From Stenotrophomonas sp. SAU14A_NAIMI4_5 (GTDB taxonomy: Bacteria; Pseudomonadota; Gammaproteobacteria; Xanthomonadales; Xanthomonadaceae): a DNA stretch of 64,000 nucleotides. The first letter of the stretch is position 1. Every line of letters starts with the position of its first letter. Shown here piece by piece: positions 35,801-47,800 of the stretch. The translations under genes and the position numbers were made by a program. Below the pieces are notes generated by a model that worked only from the letters and a program-made list of their open reading frames with translations, searched no databases and was not told the DNA's origin. The stretch lies in assembly GCF_003086795.1 (NCBI RefSeq), contig NZ_CP026003.1, positions 4,035,531 to 4,099,530 of the forward strand, written 5' to 3'.

Positions 35801-38800
35801 GCCATCGGCGTTGAACACCAGGCCCGGCGGCGTTGCGCCCTGCACGCTCCAGGTCGAACCGGCCGGCATGTTGTCGTTGCCCGCCACCGTGTTCGACAGC
35901 ACCTGGCCCGCACGCACGCTGAAGGCATCCGGCTGCGGTGCCGGGCTGACCACCACGCTCACCGTCGCGTTGGCGCAGTTGCTGGGCGCGGCCACTTCGC
36001 ACACCTGGTAGGTGATGCTGGTCGGGCCGGACGGCACGCCGCTGCCGATGCTGATCGTGCCATCGGGGTTGATGCTGATGCCGGCCGGTGCGCCGACCAG
36101 GCCCAGGGTCACCGTGTTCGCCGGCGGCGGGGTGACGCCATTGAGCGAGTCGTTGCCGAGCACGCTCGGCGTGGTGCCGCCCGGAGCGATGCCGGTGAAG
36201 CTGTCATCGCCCGCCACCAGGGTGCCCGTGTTGACGTTGAGGGTGACCGTGGCGGTGCCGCACAGCGCCGCATCCGGTGCCGGCAGGCAGGCCTGATAGG
36301 TGAAGGTGACCGCTCCGGTGGTGCCCAGCGGCGGCGTGTAGGTGAAGCTGCCATCGGTGTTGAACACCAGGCCCGCCGGCGTGGTGCCCTGCACGCTCCA
36401 GCTGGAGCCGGCCGGCAGGTTGTCGTTGCCGGCCACCGAGTTCGACAGCGTCTGCCCGGCCGCCACGCTGAAGGCATCGGCCTGCGGCACCGGGCTGACC
36501 ACCACGGCCACCGTGGCGGTGGCGCAGTTGCTGGGCGCGGCCGCTTCGCAGACGCGGTAGGTCAGCGTGGTGGCACCCGAGGTGACACCGCCGCCGATGC
36601 TGATCGTGCCATCGGGATTGATCGCGAAACCAGCCGGTGCGCCGACCAGGCCCAGGGTGACCGTGCCGGCAGCCGGCGGCGACACGCCATTAAGCGAATC
36701 ATTGGCCAGCACGCTGGGCGTGGTACCACCCGGGGCGATGCCGCTGAAGCTGTCGTTGCCCGCCAGCAGACTGCCGGTGCCGATGTTGAAGCTGACCGTG
36801 GCGGTGTTGCACAGCGCCGCATTCGGTGCGGGCAGGCAGGCCTGGTAGGTGAAGTCGACCACGCCGGTGGTACCGGCCGGCGGCGTATAGGTGAAGCTGC
36901 CATCGGTGTTGAACACCAGGCCCGGCGGGGTCGCGCCCTGCACGCTGAAGCTGGCGCCGGCCGGCAGGTTGTCGTTGCCCGCCACCGTGTTGGACAGCAC
37001 CTGGCCGGCCTGCACGCTGAAGGCATCGGCCTGCGGTGCCGGGCTGACCACCAGGTTGACCGTGGCGGTGGCGCAGTTGCTCGAGGCCGCCGCTTCGCAG
37101 ACCAGGTAGGTCAGCGTGGTGGTGCCGGAGGTGACGCCGGTGCCGACGCTGATCGTGCCGTCGGCAGCGATGGTGAAGCCGGCCGGCGCGCCCACCAGGC
37201 TGACGGTGACGCTGCCAGCAGCCGGCGGCGACACGCCATTGAGCGAATCGTTGGCCAGCACGCTGGGCGTGGTACCGCCCGGCGCGATGCCGGTGAAGCT
37301 GTCGTTGCCAGCCACCAGGGTGCCGCTGTTGACGTTGAGGGTGACCGTGGCGGTGCCACACAGCGCCGCGTTCGGTGCCGGCAGGCAGGTCTGGTAGGTG
37401 AAGCTCACCGGACCGGTGGTGCCCGTCGGCGGCGTGTAGCTGAAGCTGCCATCGCTGTTGAACACCAGGCCCGCCGGCGTCGCGCCCTGCACGCTCCAGG
37501 TCGAACCAGCCGGCATGTTGTCGTTGCCGGCCACGTTGTTGTTCACCGACTGCCCCGCCTGCACGCTGAAGGCATCGGCCTGCGGCGCCGGGCTCACCAC
37601 CACGTTGACGCTGGCGGTGGCGCAGTTGCTGGAGGCCGCCACTTCGCAGATCTGGTAGGTCAGCGTGGTGCTGCCCGATACCACGCCGCTGCCAACGCTG
37701 ATCGTGCCATCCGGGTTGATGCCGAAGCCGGTGGGCGCACCCACCAGGCTCAGCGACACCGAGGCGGCCGGCGGCGGCGTCACACCGTTGAGCGAATCGT
37801 TGGCCAGCACGCTGGGCGTGGCCGTGCCCGGCGCGATGTTGCTGAAGCTGTCATCGCCGGCCACCAGGGTGCCGGTGTTGACGTTGAGGGTGACCGTGGC
37901 GGTGCCGCAGACGCTGCCGTTCGGCGCCGGCAGGCAGGCCTGGTAGGTGAAGCTGACCGCACCGAGGGTGCCGACCGGCGGCGTGTAGGTGAAGCTGCCG
38001 TCGGCGTTGAACACCAGGCCGGTGGGCGCGGTGCCCTGCACGCTCCAGCTCGAACCGGCCGGCATGCTGTCGTTGCCGGCCACGCTGTTGGCCAGCTGCT
38101 GCCCGGCCTGTACCGAGAAGGCATCGGCCTGCGGCGTCGGGGTCACCACGATGGTCACGCTGGCGGTGTCGCAGTTGTTGGCCGCCGCCGCTTCGCACAG
38201 CTGGTAGGTCAGCGTGGTGGAACCGGCCAGCACGCCGCTGCCGACGGTGATCGTGCCATCCGGGTTCAGGGTGAAGCCGGCCGGCGCGCCCACCAGCGAC
38301 AGCCGCACCCCGGCCGCCGGGACCGGGCTGGCGCCGTTGAGGCGGTCATTGGCCAGCACGCTGGCCGCCGACGTGCCACCGGCAACCACGCCGGTGATGA
38401 CGTCATCGCCAGCCACCAGGTCGCCGTTGTTGATGTTGAGGGTGAAGGTGGTGGTGCCGCACAGCGCCGCATTCGGGGCCGGCAGGCAGGCCTGGTAGGT
38501 CACCGTGATCGGACCGGCGGTGCCGACCGGCGGTGCATAGGTGAAGCTGCCATCGGTGTTGAAGGTCAGGCCGGCCGGTGCCGTGCCCTGCACGCTCCAG
38601 CTCGAACCCACCGGCATGTTGTCGTTGCCGGCCACGCTGCTGGCCAGCGTCTGCCCGGCCTGTACGGCGAAGGCATCCGGCTGCGGTGCCGGGCTGACCA
38701 CCACCAGCACGCTGGCGGTGTCGCAGTTGGCCGGCGAGGCCACCTCGCAGATGCGGTAGGTCAGCGTGGTCGCACCGGACTGTACGCCGGTACCCACGGT

Positions 38801-41800
38801 GATCAGGCCATCGGCGCTGATCGAGAAGCCGGCCGGTGCACCGACCAGGGCCAGCGTCACCGTACCGGCTGCCGGCGGCGACACGCCGTTGAGCGAATCG
38901 TTGGCCAGCACGCTGGTGCCCACGGTACTGCCCGGCGCGATGTTGCTGAAGCTGTCGTCGCCGGCGACCAGGGTGCCGTTGTTGATGGTGATCGTGGCGG
39001 TGGTGACGCCACAGACCGCGGCATTCGGCGCAGGCAGGCAGACCTGGTAGTCAAAGGTGACCACGCCCAGGCGGCCCGGCGGCGGCGTGTAGGTGAAGGC
39101 ACCGGTAGCGGTCATCACCAGGCCATCCGGCGCGGTGCCCTGCACGCTGTACAGCGCGCCCGGCGGCACGTTGTCGTTGCCGGCCACGCTGGCCGACAGC
39201 GTCTGCCCGACCTGCACGGCGAAGGCATCCGGCTGCGGCGACGGGCTGACCACCACGGTGACGCTGGCGGTATCGCAGTTGTTGGCCGCTGCGGCTTCGC
39301 AGATCTGGTAGGTCAGGGTGACCGGACCGGAGACCGCGGTGGACGGCACGCTGATCGTGCCCTGCGCGGTGATCGCGTAACCGGCCGGTGCGCCGACCAG
39401 GCTCAGCACCACCGAGGAACCGGCCGGCGGCGAGTTGCCATTGAGCGAGTCGTTGGCCAGCACGCTGGCGCTGGAGGTGGTGCCGGCGGCGACACCGGTC
39501 AGGATGTCATCGGCAGCGACCAGCGCGCCGTTGTTGATGTTGAGAGTGAGCGTGGCGGTGCCACACAGGTTGGCATTGGGCGCCGGCAGGCAGACCTGGT
39601 AGGCCACCACCACCGGACCGCTGGTTCCGGCCGGCGGCGCATAGGTGTAGCTGCCATCGGTGTTGAAGCTGAAACCGGCCGGCGGCGTGCCCGGCAGGCT
39701 CCAGCTGGAACCGGCCGGCATGTTGTCGTTGCCGGCCACGGTGGCGCTGAGGCTCTGCCCCACCTGCACGGCGGCGGCATCGTCCTGCGGCGCCGGGTTG
39801 ACCACCACGGTCACGCTGGCATTGGCGCAGTTGCCCGGCGCCACCGCTTCGCAGATCTGGTAGGTCAGCGTGGTCGGGCCGGACATCGCGCCGCTGCCGG
39901 CGGTGATGGTGCCGTTCGGGTTGAGGGTGAACGCGGCCGGTGCACCGACCAGGCTCAGCACCACGTCGCCCGGCGCCGGCGGGCTGACGCCGTTGAGCGA
40001 ATCGTTGGCCAGCACGCTGGCAGCGGAGGTACCGCCCGGGGCGATGCCGGCCAGCGTGTCGTCACCGGCCAGCAGGGTGCCGTTGCTGACGTTCAGCGTG
40101 GCCTGCGCGGTGGCGCAGGCCGTGGCATTCGGTGCAGCCAGGCAGGCCTGGTAGAGGAAGGTGACCGCGCCGGTGACGCCGGTCGGCGGCGTGTAGCTGA
40201 AGCTGCCATCGGTGTTGAACACCAGGCCCGGCGGGGTCGCGCCCTGCACGGTCCAGCTCGAACCAGCCGGCATGTTGTCGTTGCCGGCCACGCTGGCCGA
40301 CAGCACCTGCCCGGCCTGCACGCTGAACCCATCGTCCTGCGGTGCCGGCAGGACCACCAGCGCGATGCTGGCGGTGTCGCAGTTGTCGGTCACCGCTGCT
40401 TCGCAGGCCTGGTAGGTCAGGGTCAGCGGGCCGGACACGATGCCGGCAGGCACGGTCAGCACGCCATCGGCAGCGAGCACGAAGCCGGCCGGAGCACCGA
40501 CCAGGCTGACCAGCACCGTGCCGGCGGCAGGCGGCGAGACGCCGTTGAGCGAATCGTTGCCCAGCACGCTGGTCGCGGCGCTGCCACCCGGCGCGATGGT
40601 GAAGCTGTCATCGACCGCAATCAGGTTGCCGTTGTTGATGTTGAGCGTCACCGTGGCGGTACCGCACAGCGCTGCATCCGGCGCGGGCAGGCAGGCCTGG
40701 TAGGTGAAGGTCACCGGGCTGGGCGTATTGGCCGGCGCGGTGTAGGTGAAGCTGCCATCGGTGTTGAAGTCCAGGCCGTTGGGCACGGTGCCCTGCACCG
40801 AGAACTGCGAACCGGTCGGCAGGTTGTCGTTGGCGGCCACGTTGCCGTTGCTGATCGTGCCTGCGGCCTGCAGCGAATACGCATCGGCCTGCGGCGACGG
40901 CGCGATGACCAGGGCCACGGTGGCGGTATCGCAGTTGCTGGGCACGGCGGTTTCGCAGATCTGGTAGGTCAGCGTGGTCGCGCCGGAGAGCACGCCGCCC
41001 GGCACCACGATGGTGCCGTCGGGGTTGATGGCAAAGCCGGCCGGGGCGCCGACCAGGCTGAGCTGCACGCTGGCCGGTGCCGGCGGCGTGGTGCCGTTGA
41101 GGCTGTCATTGGCCAGCACGCTGGCGGTGGTGCCACCGGCCGCGATGCCGCTGAAGCTGTCATCCGCTGCAACCAGGGTGCCGGTGTTGACGTTGATGGT
41201 GGCCGTGGCGGTACCGCACACCGCGGTGTTGGGTGCCGGCAGGCAGGCCTGGTAGGTGAAGGTGACCGCGCCGGTCGTGCCCACCGGCGGCGTGTAGCTG
41301 AAGCTGCCATCGGCGTTGAACGCCAGCCCGGTCGGCGGGGTGCCCTGCACTGCCCAGCTGGAGCCGGCCGGCAGGTTGTCGTTGGTTGCCACGCTGGCAC
41401 CGGTCAGGCTGGCACCGGCCTGCACGGCGAAGGCATCGGCCTGCGGCGCCGGGGTCACCACGAAGGTGATGGCCGCAGTAGCGCAGTTGGTCGGCGACGC
41501 GGTCTCGCATAGCTGGTAGGTCAGCGTGGTGGCACCGGCCACGGCAGTGGCCGGAATCTGCACGCTGCCATCGTTATTGATGATGAAGCCGGCCGGCGGC
41601 GCCACCAGCAGCAGCTGCACGGCGGCCGACGGCGGCGGGGTGACGCCGTTGAGGACGTCGTTGGCCAGCACGCTGGGCGTGACCGAGCCGGCGGTCAGCG
41701 GCGCGGCGAAGGCATCATCGTTGGCGACGATGGCACTGACCGCGATGGTGAGCGTGGCGGTGGCGGTGCCGCACACCGCGGCATCCGGCGCGGGCAGGCA

Positions 41801-44800
41801 GGCCTGGTAGCTGAAGGTGACCGGGCCGAGGGTGCCGGCCGGCGGCGTGTAGGTGAAGCTGCCATTGGCGTTGAACACCAGGCCCTGCGGCGGCGACGGC
41901 ACGTTCCAGGTGGAACCGGCGGGCATCGCGTCATTGCCGGCGACATTGCCGGTGTTGGCCTGGCCGGCCTGCACGCTGATGGTGTCGTTCACCGGCGTCG
42001 GCCGCACCACCAGGTCGATGCTGGCGGTGGCGCAGTTGTTGGCCGCCGCCGTCTCGCACACCTGGTAGGTGAGCGTGGTGGCGCCACTGGCCGCATCGGT
42101 GGGAACCGACACGGTGCCGGTGGGGTTGATGCTGAAGCCCGCCGGTGCGCCCACCAGCGACAGTGCCACGTTGGCCGGAGCCGGCGGACTGACACCATTG
42201 AGGGTGTCGTTGGCCAGCACGCTGGCCGTGGTGCCGCCCGGCGCGATCGCACCGAAGCTGTCGTTGTTGGCCAGCAGTGCACCGTTGTTGATGTTCAATG
42301 TCACCGTGGCGGTCCCGCACACGGTGGTGTTCGGTGCCGGCAGGCAGGCCTGGTAGACGAAGCTGGTCGGACTGGTGGTACCGGCCGGCGGCGCATAGGT
42401 GAAGCTGCCATCGGCGTTGAAGGTGACGCCGGCTGGCGGCGTGCCCTGCAGGGTGAAGATCGAGCCTACCGGCATGCCGTCGTTGGTCGCCACGTTGGCG
42501 GTGACCGACAGGCCCGCCTGCACGGCAAACGCATCGTCGGCCGGTGCCGGTGCGACCACCAGGGCCACGTTGGCGGTGGCGCAGTTGGTCGTGGCAGCGG
42601 CTTCGCAGACCTGGTAGGTCAGCGAGACCGCACCCGCGGCCGTGCCGGCGGCCACGGCGATCGTGCCATCGGCGGCGATCGAGAAACCGGACGGCGCACC
42701 GACCAGGCTCAGCACCACGTCGGTCGCGGCCGGCGTCGTACCGTTCAGCGTGTCGTTGCCCAGCACGCTGGACGTGGCACTGCCGGCGGCGACCGGTGCG
42801 CTGATGGTGTCATCCACCGCGACCAGGGTGCCGCTGTTGACGTTGAGGGTGGCCGTGGCCTGGGCGCAGATGCCGTTGTCGGGCGCCGCCAGGCACACCT
42901 GGTAATTGAAGGTCACCGCGCCACTGAAGCCGGCCGCCGGGGTGTAGACGAAGCTGCCATCGGCATTGAACGACAACCCGGCCGGTGCGGTACCGACCAC
43001 GGTGAACTGCGCACCGCTGCCGACGTTGTCGTTGCCTGCCACCGAACTGGTCAGCGCCACGCCGGCCGGCGTGGACAGGGCATCGTCGATGGCCGACGGT
43101 GCCACCACCAGGCGCAGCGTGGCGTTGGCGCAGTTGCCCGGCGCCGCCGCTTCGCACAGCTGGTAGGTCAGCGTTCGGCCGCCCGCCGGCACGCCCGCAG
43201 CAACCGTCACCGTGCCATCCGGATTGAGGCTGATGCCGGCCGGTGCACCGGCCAGGCTCAGCAGTACATCGGCGGCGGCCGGCGGCGTGCTGCCGTTCAA
43301 CGCATCGTTGAGCAGTACCGACGGCGTGCTGCCACCGGTGACCGGATTGATCGGCGCGGCGCTGAAGTTGTCGTCATTGGCAGCCAGGCTGCCGACGGTG
43401 ATGTTGATGCTGGCCGTCGCGCTGGCGCACAGCGTGTTGTTCGGCGCCGGCAGGCAGGCCTGGTAGGTGAAGGTGACCGGGCTGACCACGTTGACCGGCG
43501 GCAGGTAGGTGAAGCTGCCGCCGCCGCCGAAGCTGAGGCCGGCCGGCGTGGCGCCGACGACGGTGAATACGGCACCGGCCGGCACGTTGTCGTTGTCACC
43601 GACGCTGCCGTTCAACGGCTGGCCGGCGGCGGTGGAATAGCTGTCGTTCTGTGCCGACGGCGTCACCACCAGGCGGATGCTGGCACTGGCGCAGTTGCTG
43701 GGCGCGGCGGTTTCGCAGATCTGGTAATTCAGCACCGTGGCACCGGCGGCGGCGCTGGCGGGCACCTGCAGCAGGCCTGCGGTGGTGAGCGCATAGCCCG
43801 ACGGGGCACCCACCAGGGTCAGGGTGACGCTGCCGGCCGGCGGCGGCACGCTGCCGTTGAGGCTGTCGTTGACCAGCACGCTGGTGCTGCTGCTCGCCCC
43901 CGGCGCCAGCGGCGTCGCGCTGAAGTCGTCGTCCATCGCCATCAGGGTGCCGGCGTTGACGTTGATGGTCGCGCCGGCCGTGCTGCACAGCGCGCTGTCC
44001 GGCGCCGGCAGGCAGGCCTGGTAGCTGAAGCTGACCGGCCCGGTGAAACCGGCCGGCGGGGTGTACTGGAAGGTGCCGTCGCGGCCCAGCTGCAGGCCAT
44101 CCGGTGCGGTGCCGGACACAGTGAACACCGCGCCCACCGGCGCATTGTCATTGCTGGCCACGCTGCCCGAGAGCAGCTGCCCGGCCGGCGTGGAGAACAC
44201 ATCGGCCACGGCCGTGGGCGCGACCACCAGGCGGATCTGCGCCGAATCGCAGTTGCTCGGCAGCGCGGTCTCGCACAGCTGGTAGGTCAGCGTCAGCGCA
44301 CCGGACGGCACGCCCGCATCGACGTTCAATACACCATTGGCATCCAGGGTGAAGCCCGACGGCGCGCCGACCAGGCTCAGCAGCACATCGGCCGACGCCG
44401 GCGGCTGGGTACCGTTGAGGCTGTCGTTGAGCAGCACCGACAACGTGCTGCCACCACCGGCACCGATCGGCGTGGCACGGAAGTCATCATCACCGGCGAC
44501 CAGGGTGCCGGCGTTGACGTTGAGGGTGACCGTCGCGCCCGCGCACACCGTGCCGTTCGGCGCCGGCAGGCAGGCCTGGTAGGCGAAGGTGACGATGCCC
44601 TGGGTGCCGGCCGGCGGCGTATAGGTGAACGCGCCGTTGGCAGCCAGCACCAGGCCCGCCGGTGCGGTGCCGGTGACGCTGAAGGTGGCACCGGCCGGTA
44701 CGTTGTCATTGCTGGCGACATTGCCGCTGACCGGCACGCCCACCGCGGTGCTGACGTTGTCGTTCACCGCCACCGGCGCCAGCAGCAGCTGCACCGCACC

Positions 44801-47800
44801 GTCATCGCAGTTGGTCGGCAGCGCGGCCTCGCACATGCGGTAATCGAAGTTGACCGCACCCGCGGCCGCGCCACCGGGCACCGAGATGGTGCCGTTGGGA
44901 TTGAGCACGTAGCCGCTGGGCGCGCCCAGCAGGCTCAGGATCACTTCGGCCGGGGCCGGCGGAATCGCACCGTTGATGGTGTCGTTGGCCAGCACGCTGA
45001 TGGTGGTGCCACCGGTGGCGGGATTCAGCAGGCTGCCGCGGAAGTCGTCGTCGTTGGCGACCAGGGTGCCGGCATTGACGTTGAGGGTTGCCGTGGCGGT
45101 GCTGCAGACGGTGGTATATGGCGCCGCCAGGCAGGCCTGGTAGGTGAAGGTCGTGGTGCCGGTGAACTGCGCCGGCGGGGTGTAGGTGAAGCTGCCATCG
45201 GCGTTGAACACCAGGCCCGGCGGCGTGGCGCCGGTGGTCGCATAGGTGCTGCCGGCGGCGACGCGGTCGTTCACCGCCACGTTGCCGCTGACCGCACGCC
45301 CGACCTGGGTGGTGAAGCTGTCGGCCACGGCCTGCGGCGCGATCACTACGGCGATGGTGGCGGTGGCGCAGTTGCTGGTGGCGGCCTGGCACAGCTGGTA
45401 GGTCAGGCTCAGCGGGCCGGCGGGAGCACCGGCCGGCACCTGCAGTTCGCCGGTGGGCGCCAGCGTGAAGCCGGCCGGCGGGGCATTGATCAGCGACAGG
45501 GTGGCCTGCGCCGGGTCGATCGCCACACCGTTGAGGGTGTCGTTGGCCAGCACGCTGGCCGTGCTGCCACCGGTGCCGGGCACCGGCGCAGCGGTGAAGT
45601 CGTCATTGCCGGCCACGACGGCGGCGACGGCCACGTTCACCGTCACCGTGGCCGCATCGCAGATGCCGCCATTGGGTGCCGGCAGGCAGACCTGGTAGCG
45701 GAAGCTGTCCGCACCCGCGTACGTGCCCTGCGCGGTGTAGCTGAAGCTGCCGTCGGCGTTGACGCTGACCGTACCGTGGGCGGCGCCGGCCAGCAGGCTG
45801 AACTGCGAGCCCGTCGGCACGTTGTCATTGCCGGCCACGCTGCCGCCCAGCGCGACACCCGCGGTCGCGGCAAAACTGTCGTCCACCGCATCGGGGGCGA
45901 TGACCAGCTGCACGTTGGCGGTGGCGCAGTTGGTTGCGCCCGGCAGTTCGCAGATCTGGTACGTGAAGTTGAAGGCACCCGACGCCGCGCCGGCCGCCAC
46001 CTGCAGCTGGCCAGCGGCGTTGGCGGTGATGCTGGCCGGTGCTCCGTTCAGTGCCAGGCTGACGCCCGCCGGCGTCACCGCCGTGCCGTTGAGGGTGTCA
46101 TTGCCGAGCAGGCTGATGGCCGTGGTGGTCCCCGGCTGCAGCGGCGTGGCGAACAGATCGTCGGCCGCCGCCAGCGAGTTGGCGGCCACGCTCACGGTCA
46201 CCGTTGCGGTATCGCAGACGGTGCCGTTCGGTGCCGGCAGGCACAGCTGGTAGGTGAAGGTATCCGGCCCGGTATTGGCGTTGGCCGGGGTGTAGGTGAA
46301 GGTGCCATCGGCGTTGACCACGGCCGTGCCGCGGGTGGCCTGGGTGCCCAGAGAGAAGACCGAGCCGCTGGCGAAGTTGTCGTTGCCGGCCAGGGTGCCG
46401 GTCACCGGTCGACCACCGCCCGGGGTGCTCACGGCATCGTTCTCTGCGTTCGGGCTGACCACCAGGTTGGCGGTGGCCGTGGCGCAGTTGGTCGGCGCGG
46501 CGTTGTCGCAGAAGCGGTACATCACCGACAGCGGACCGGCCGCCGCAGTCGCCGGCACGACGATGGTGCCGTTGGGATTGATCGAGAAGCCGCTGGGCGC
46601 GCCGACCAGGCTGAGGGTCACGCCGGCCTGCGGCACCGGGTTGCCGGCGAAGGTGTCGTTGACCAGCACGCTGGGCGTGGTGCCGCCCGCACCCGGCGGC
46701 AGCGGCGTGGCGAAGGTGTCGTCGTTGGCGACCAGCACGTTGGCACCCACCACCACCGATGCGGTCGACGTCGAGCAGACGCTGGCATTCGGCGCGGGCA
46801 GACACACCTGGTAGTTGATCTGCACGGGCTGGGTGATGTTGCCGGCCGGTGCGTAGGTCAGCGTACCGGTGCTGCTGATGGTTGCACCGGCGACCGGCGT
46901 ACCGGTCTGGGTGTAGGTGGCGGCGGCCGGTGCGTTGTCGTTGGCGGCCAGGTTGCCGGTCAGCGATGGGGTGCCCGCCTGCACGTTGAAGCTGTCGGCC
47001 ACGGCCGTGGGTGCGATGACCAGGCTCGCCGTGGCGGTGGCGCAGTTGGTCGGCGAGGCGTTCTCGCAGATCTGGTAGCCGATCGACGTCGCGCCCGCTG
47101 CAGCACCGGCCGGCACCGCGATGACGCCGGCGCTGTTGATGGTGAAGCCCGCCGGCGCGTTCTGCAGCGAGATGATCAGGTTGCCGCCGACCACCGGCTG
47201 GCCGTTCAGGGTGTCGTTGCCCAGCACCGTCGGCGTGCTGCCGCCGGTGGTGGAGGAAATGGGCGCAGTGAAGCTGTCGTTGGCCGCGACCAGCGCATTG
47301 GCCTGCACCGGCACGGCCGGGGTGGTGGCGGTGTTGTCGCCCGGGGTCGGGTCGGTGGTGCCCGACGGCAGCACCAGCGACACGCTGTTGGCCGGCACCG
47401 TGGCTGGGGTCGCGGCCGGCGCCGTGCCGTTCACCAGCAGCACCACGCTGTCACCCACGCCCACGGTGACCAGCACGTTCACCGCATTGCCGCTGCCACT
47501 GGGCTGCGCACAGGACGACGCAGCCGTGGTCGCCTGGCAGGTCCAGGTCACGTTGGTCAGCAGCGAGGACACCGTATCGACCACGCCCACGCCACTGGCC
47601 GCCGACGGCCCTGCGTTGTTCACCTGGATGCGGTACTGCACCGGGCCGCCTGCGGCCACGGGGCTGGCGCTGACCAGGCTCTTGCTCACGCTCAGCTGCG
47701 CCTGCAGCGCCAGTGCGTTGGTATCGGTAGCGCTGTTGTTGCCCGGCGTCGGGTCGGCCACGTCGGTCGGCGCGGTCACCGTGGCGGTGTTGTTCAGCGG

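Noticed and set aside
32954..41512. Open frame of 2852 codons on the plus strand inside the giant gene
   Set aside because: It is antisense to the repeat array; the 549-bp periodicity keeps a mirror frame open. Composition is His/Arg/Gln-rich with no fold, signal or ribosome-binding site. The same applies to 45776-48052 and 47856-50153.
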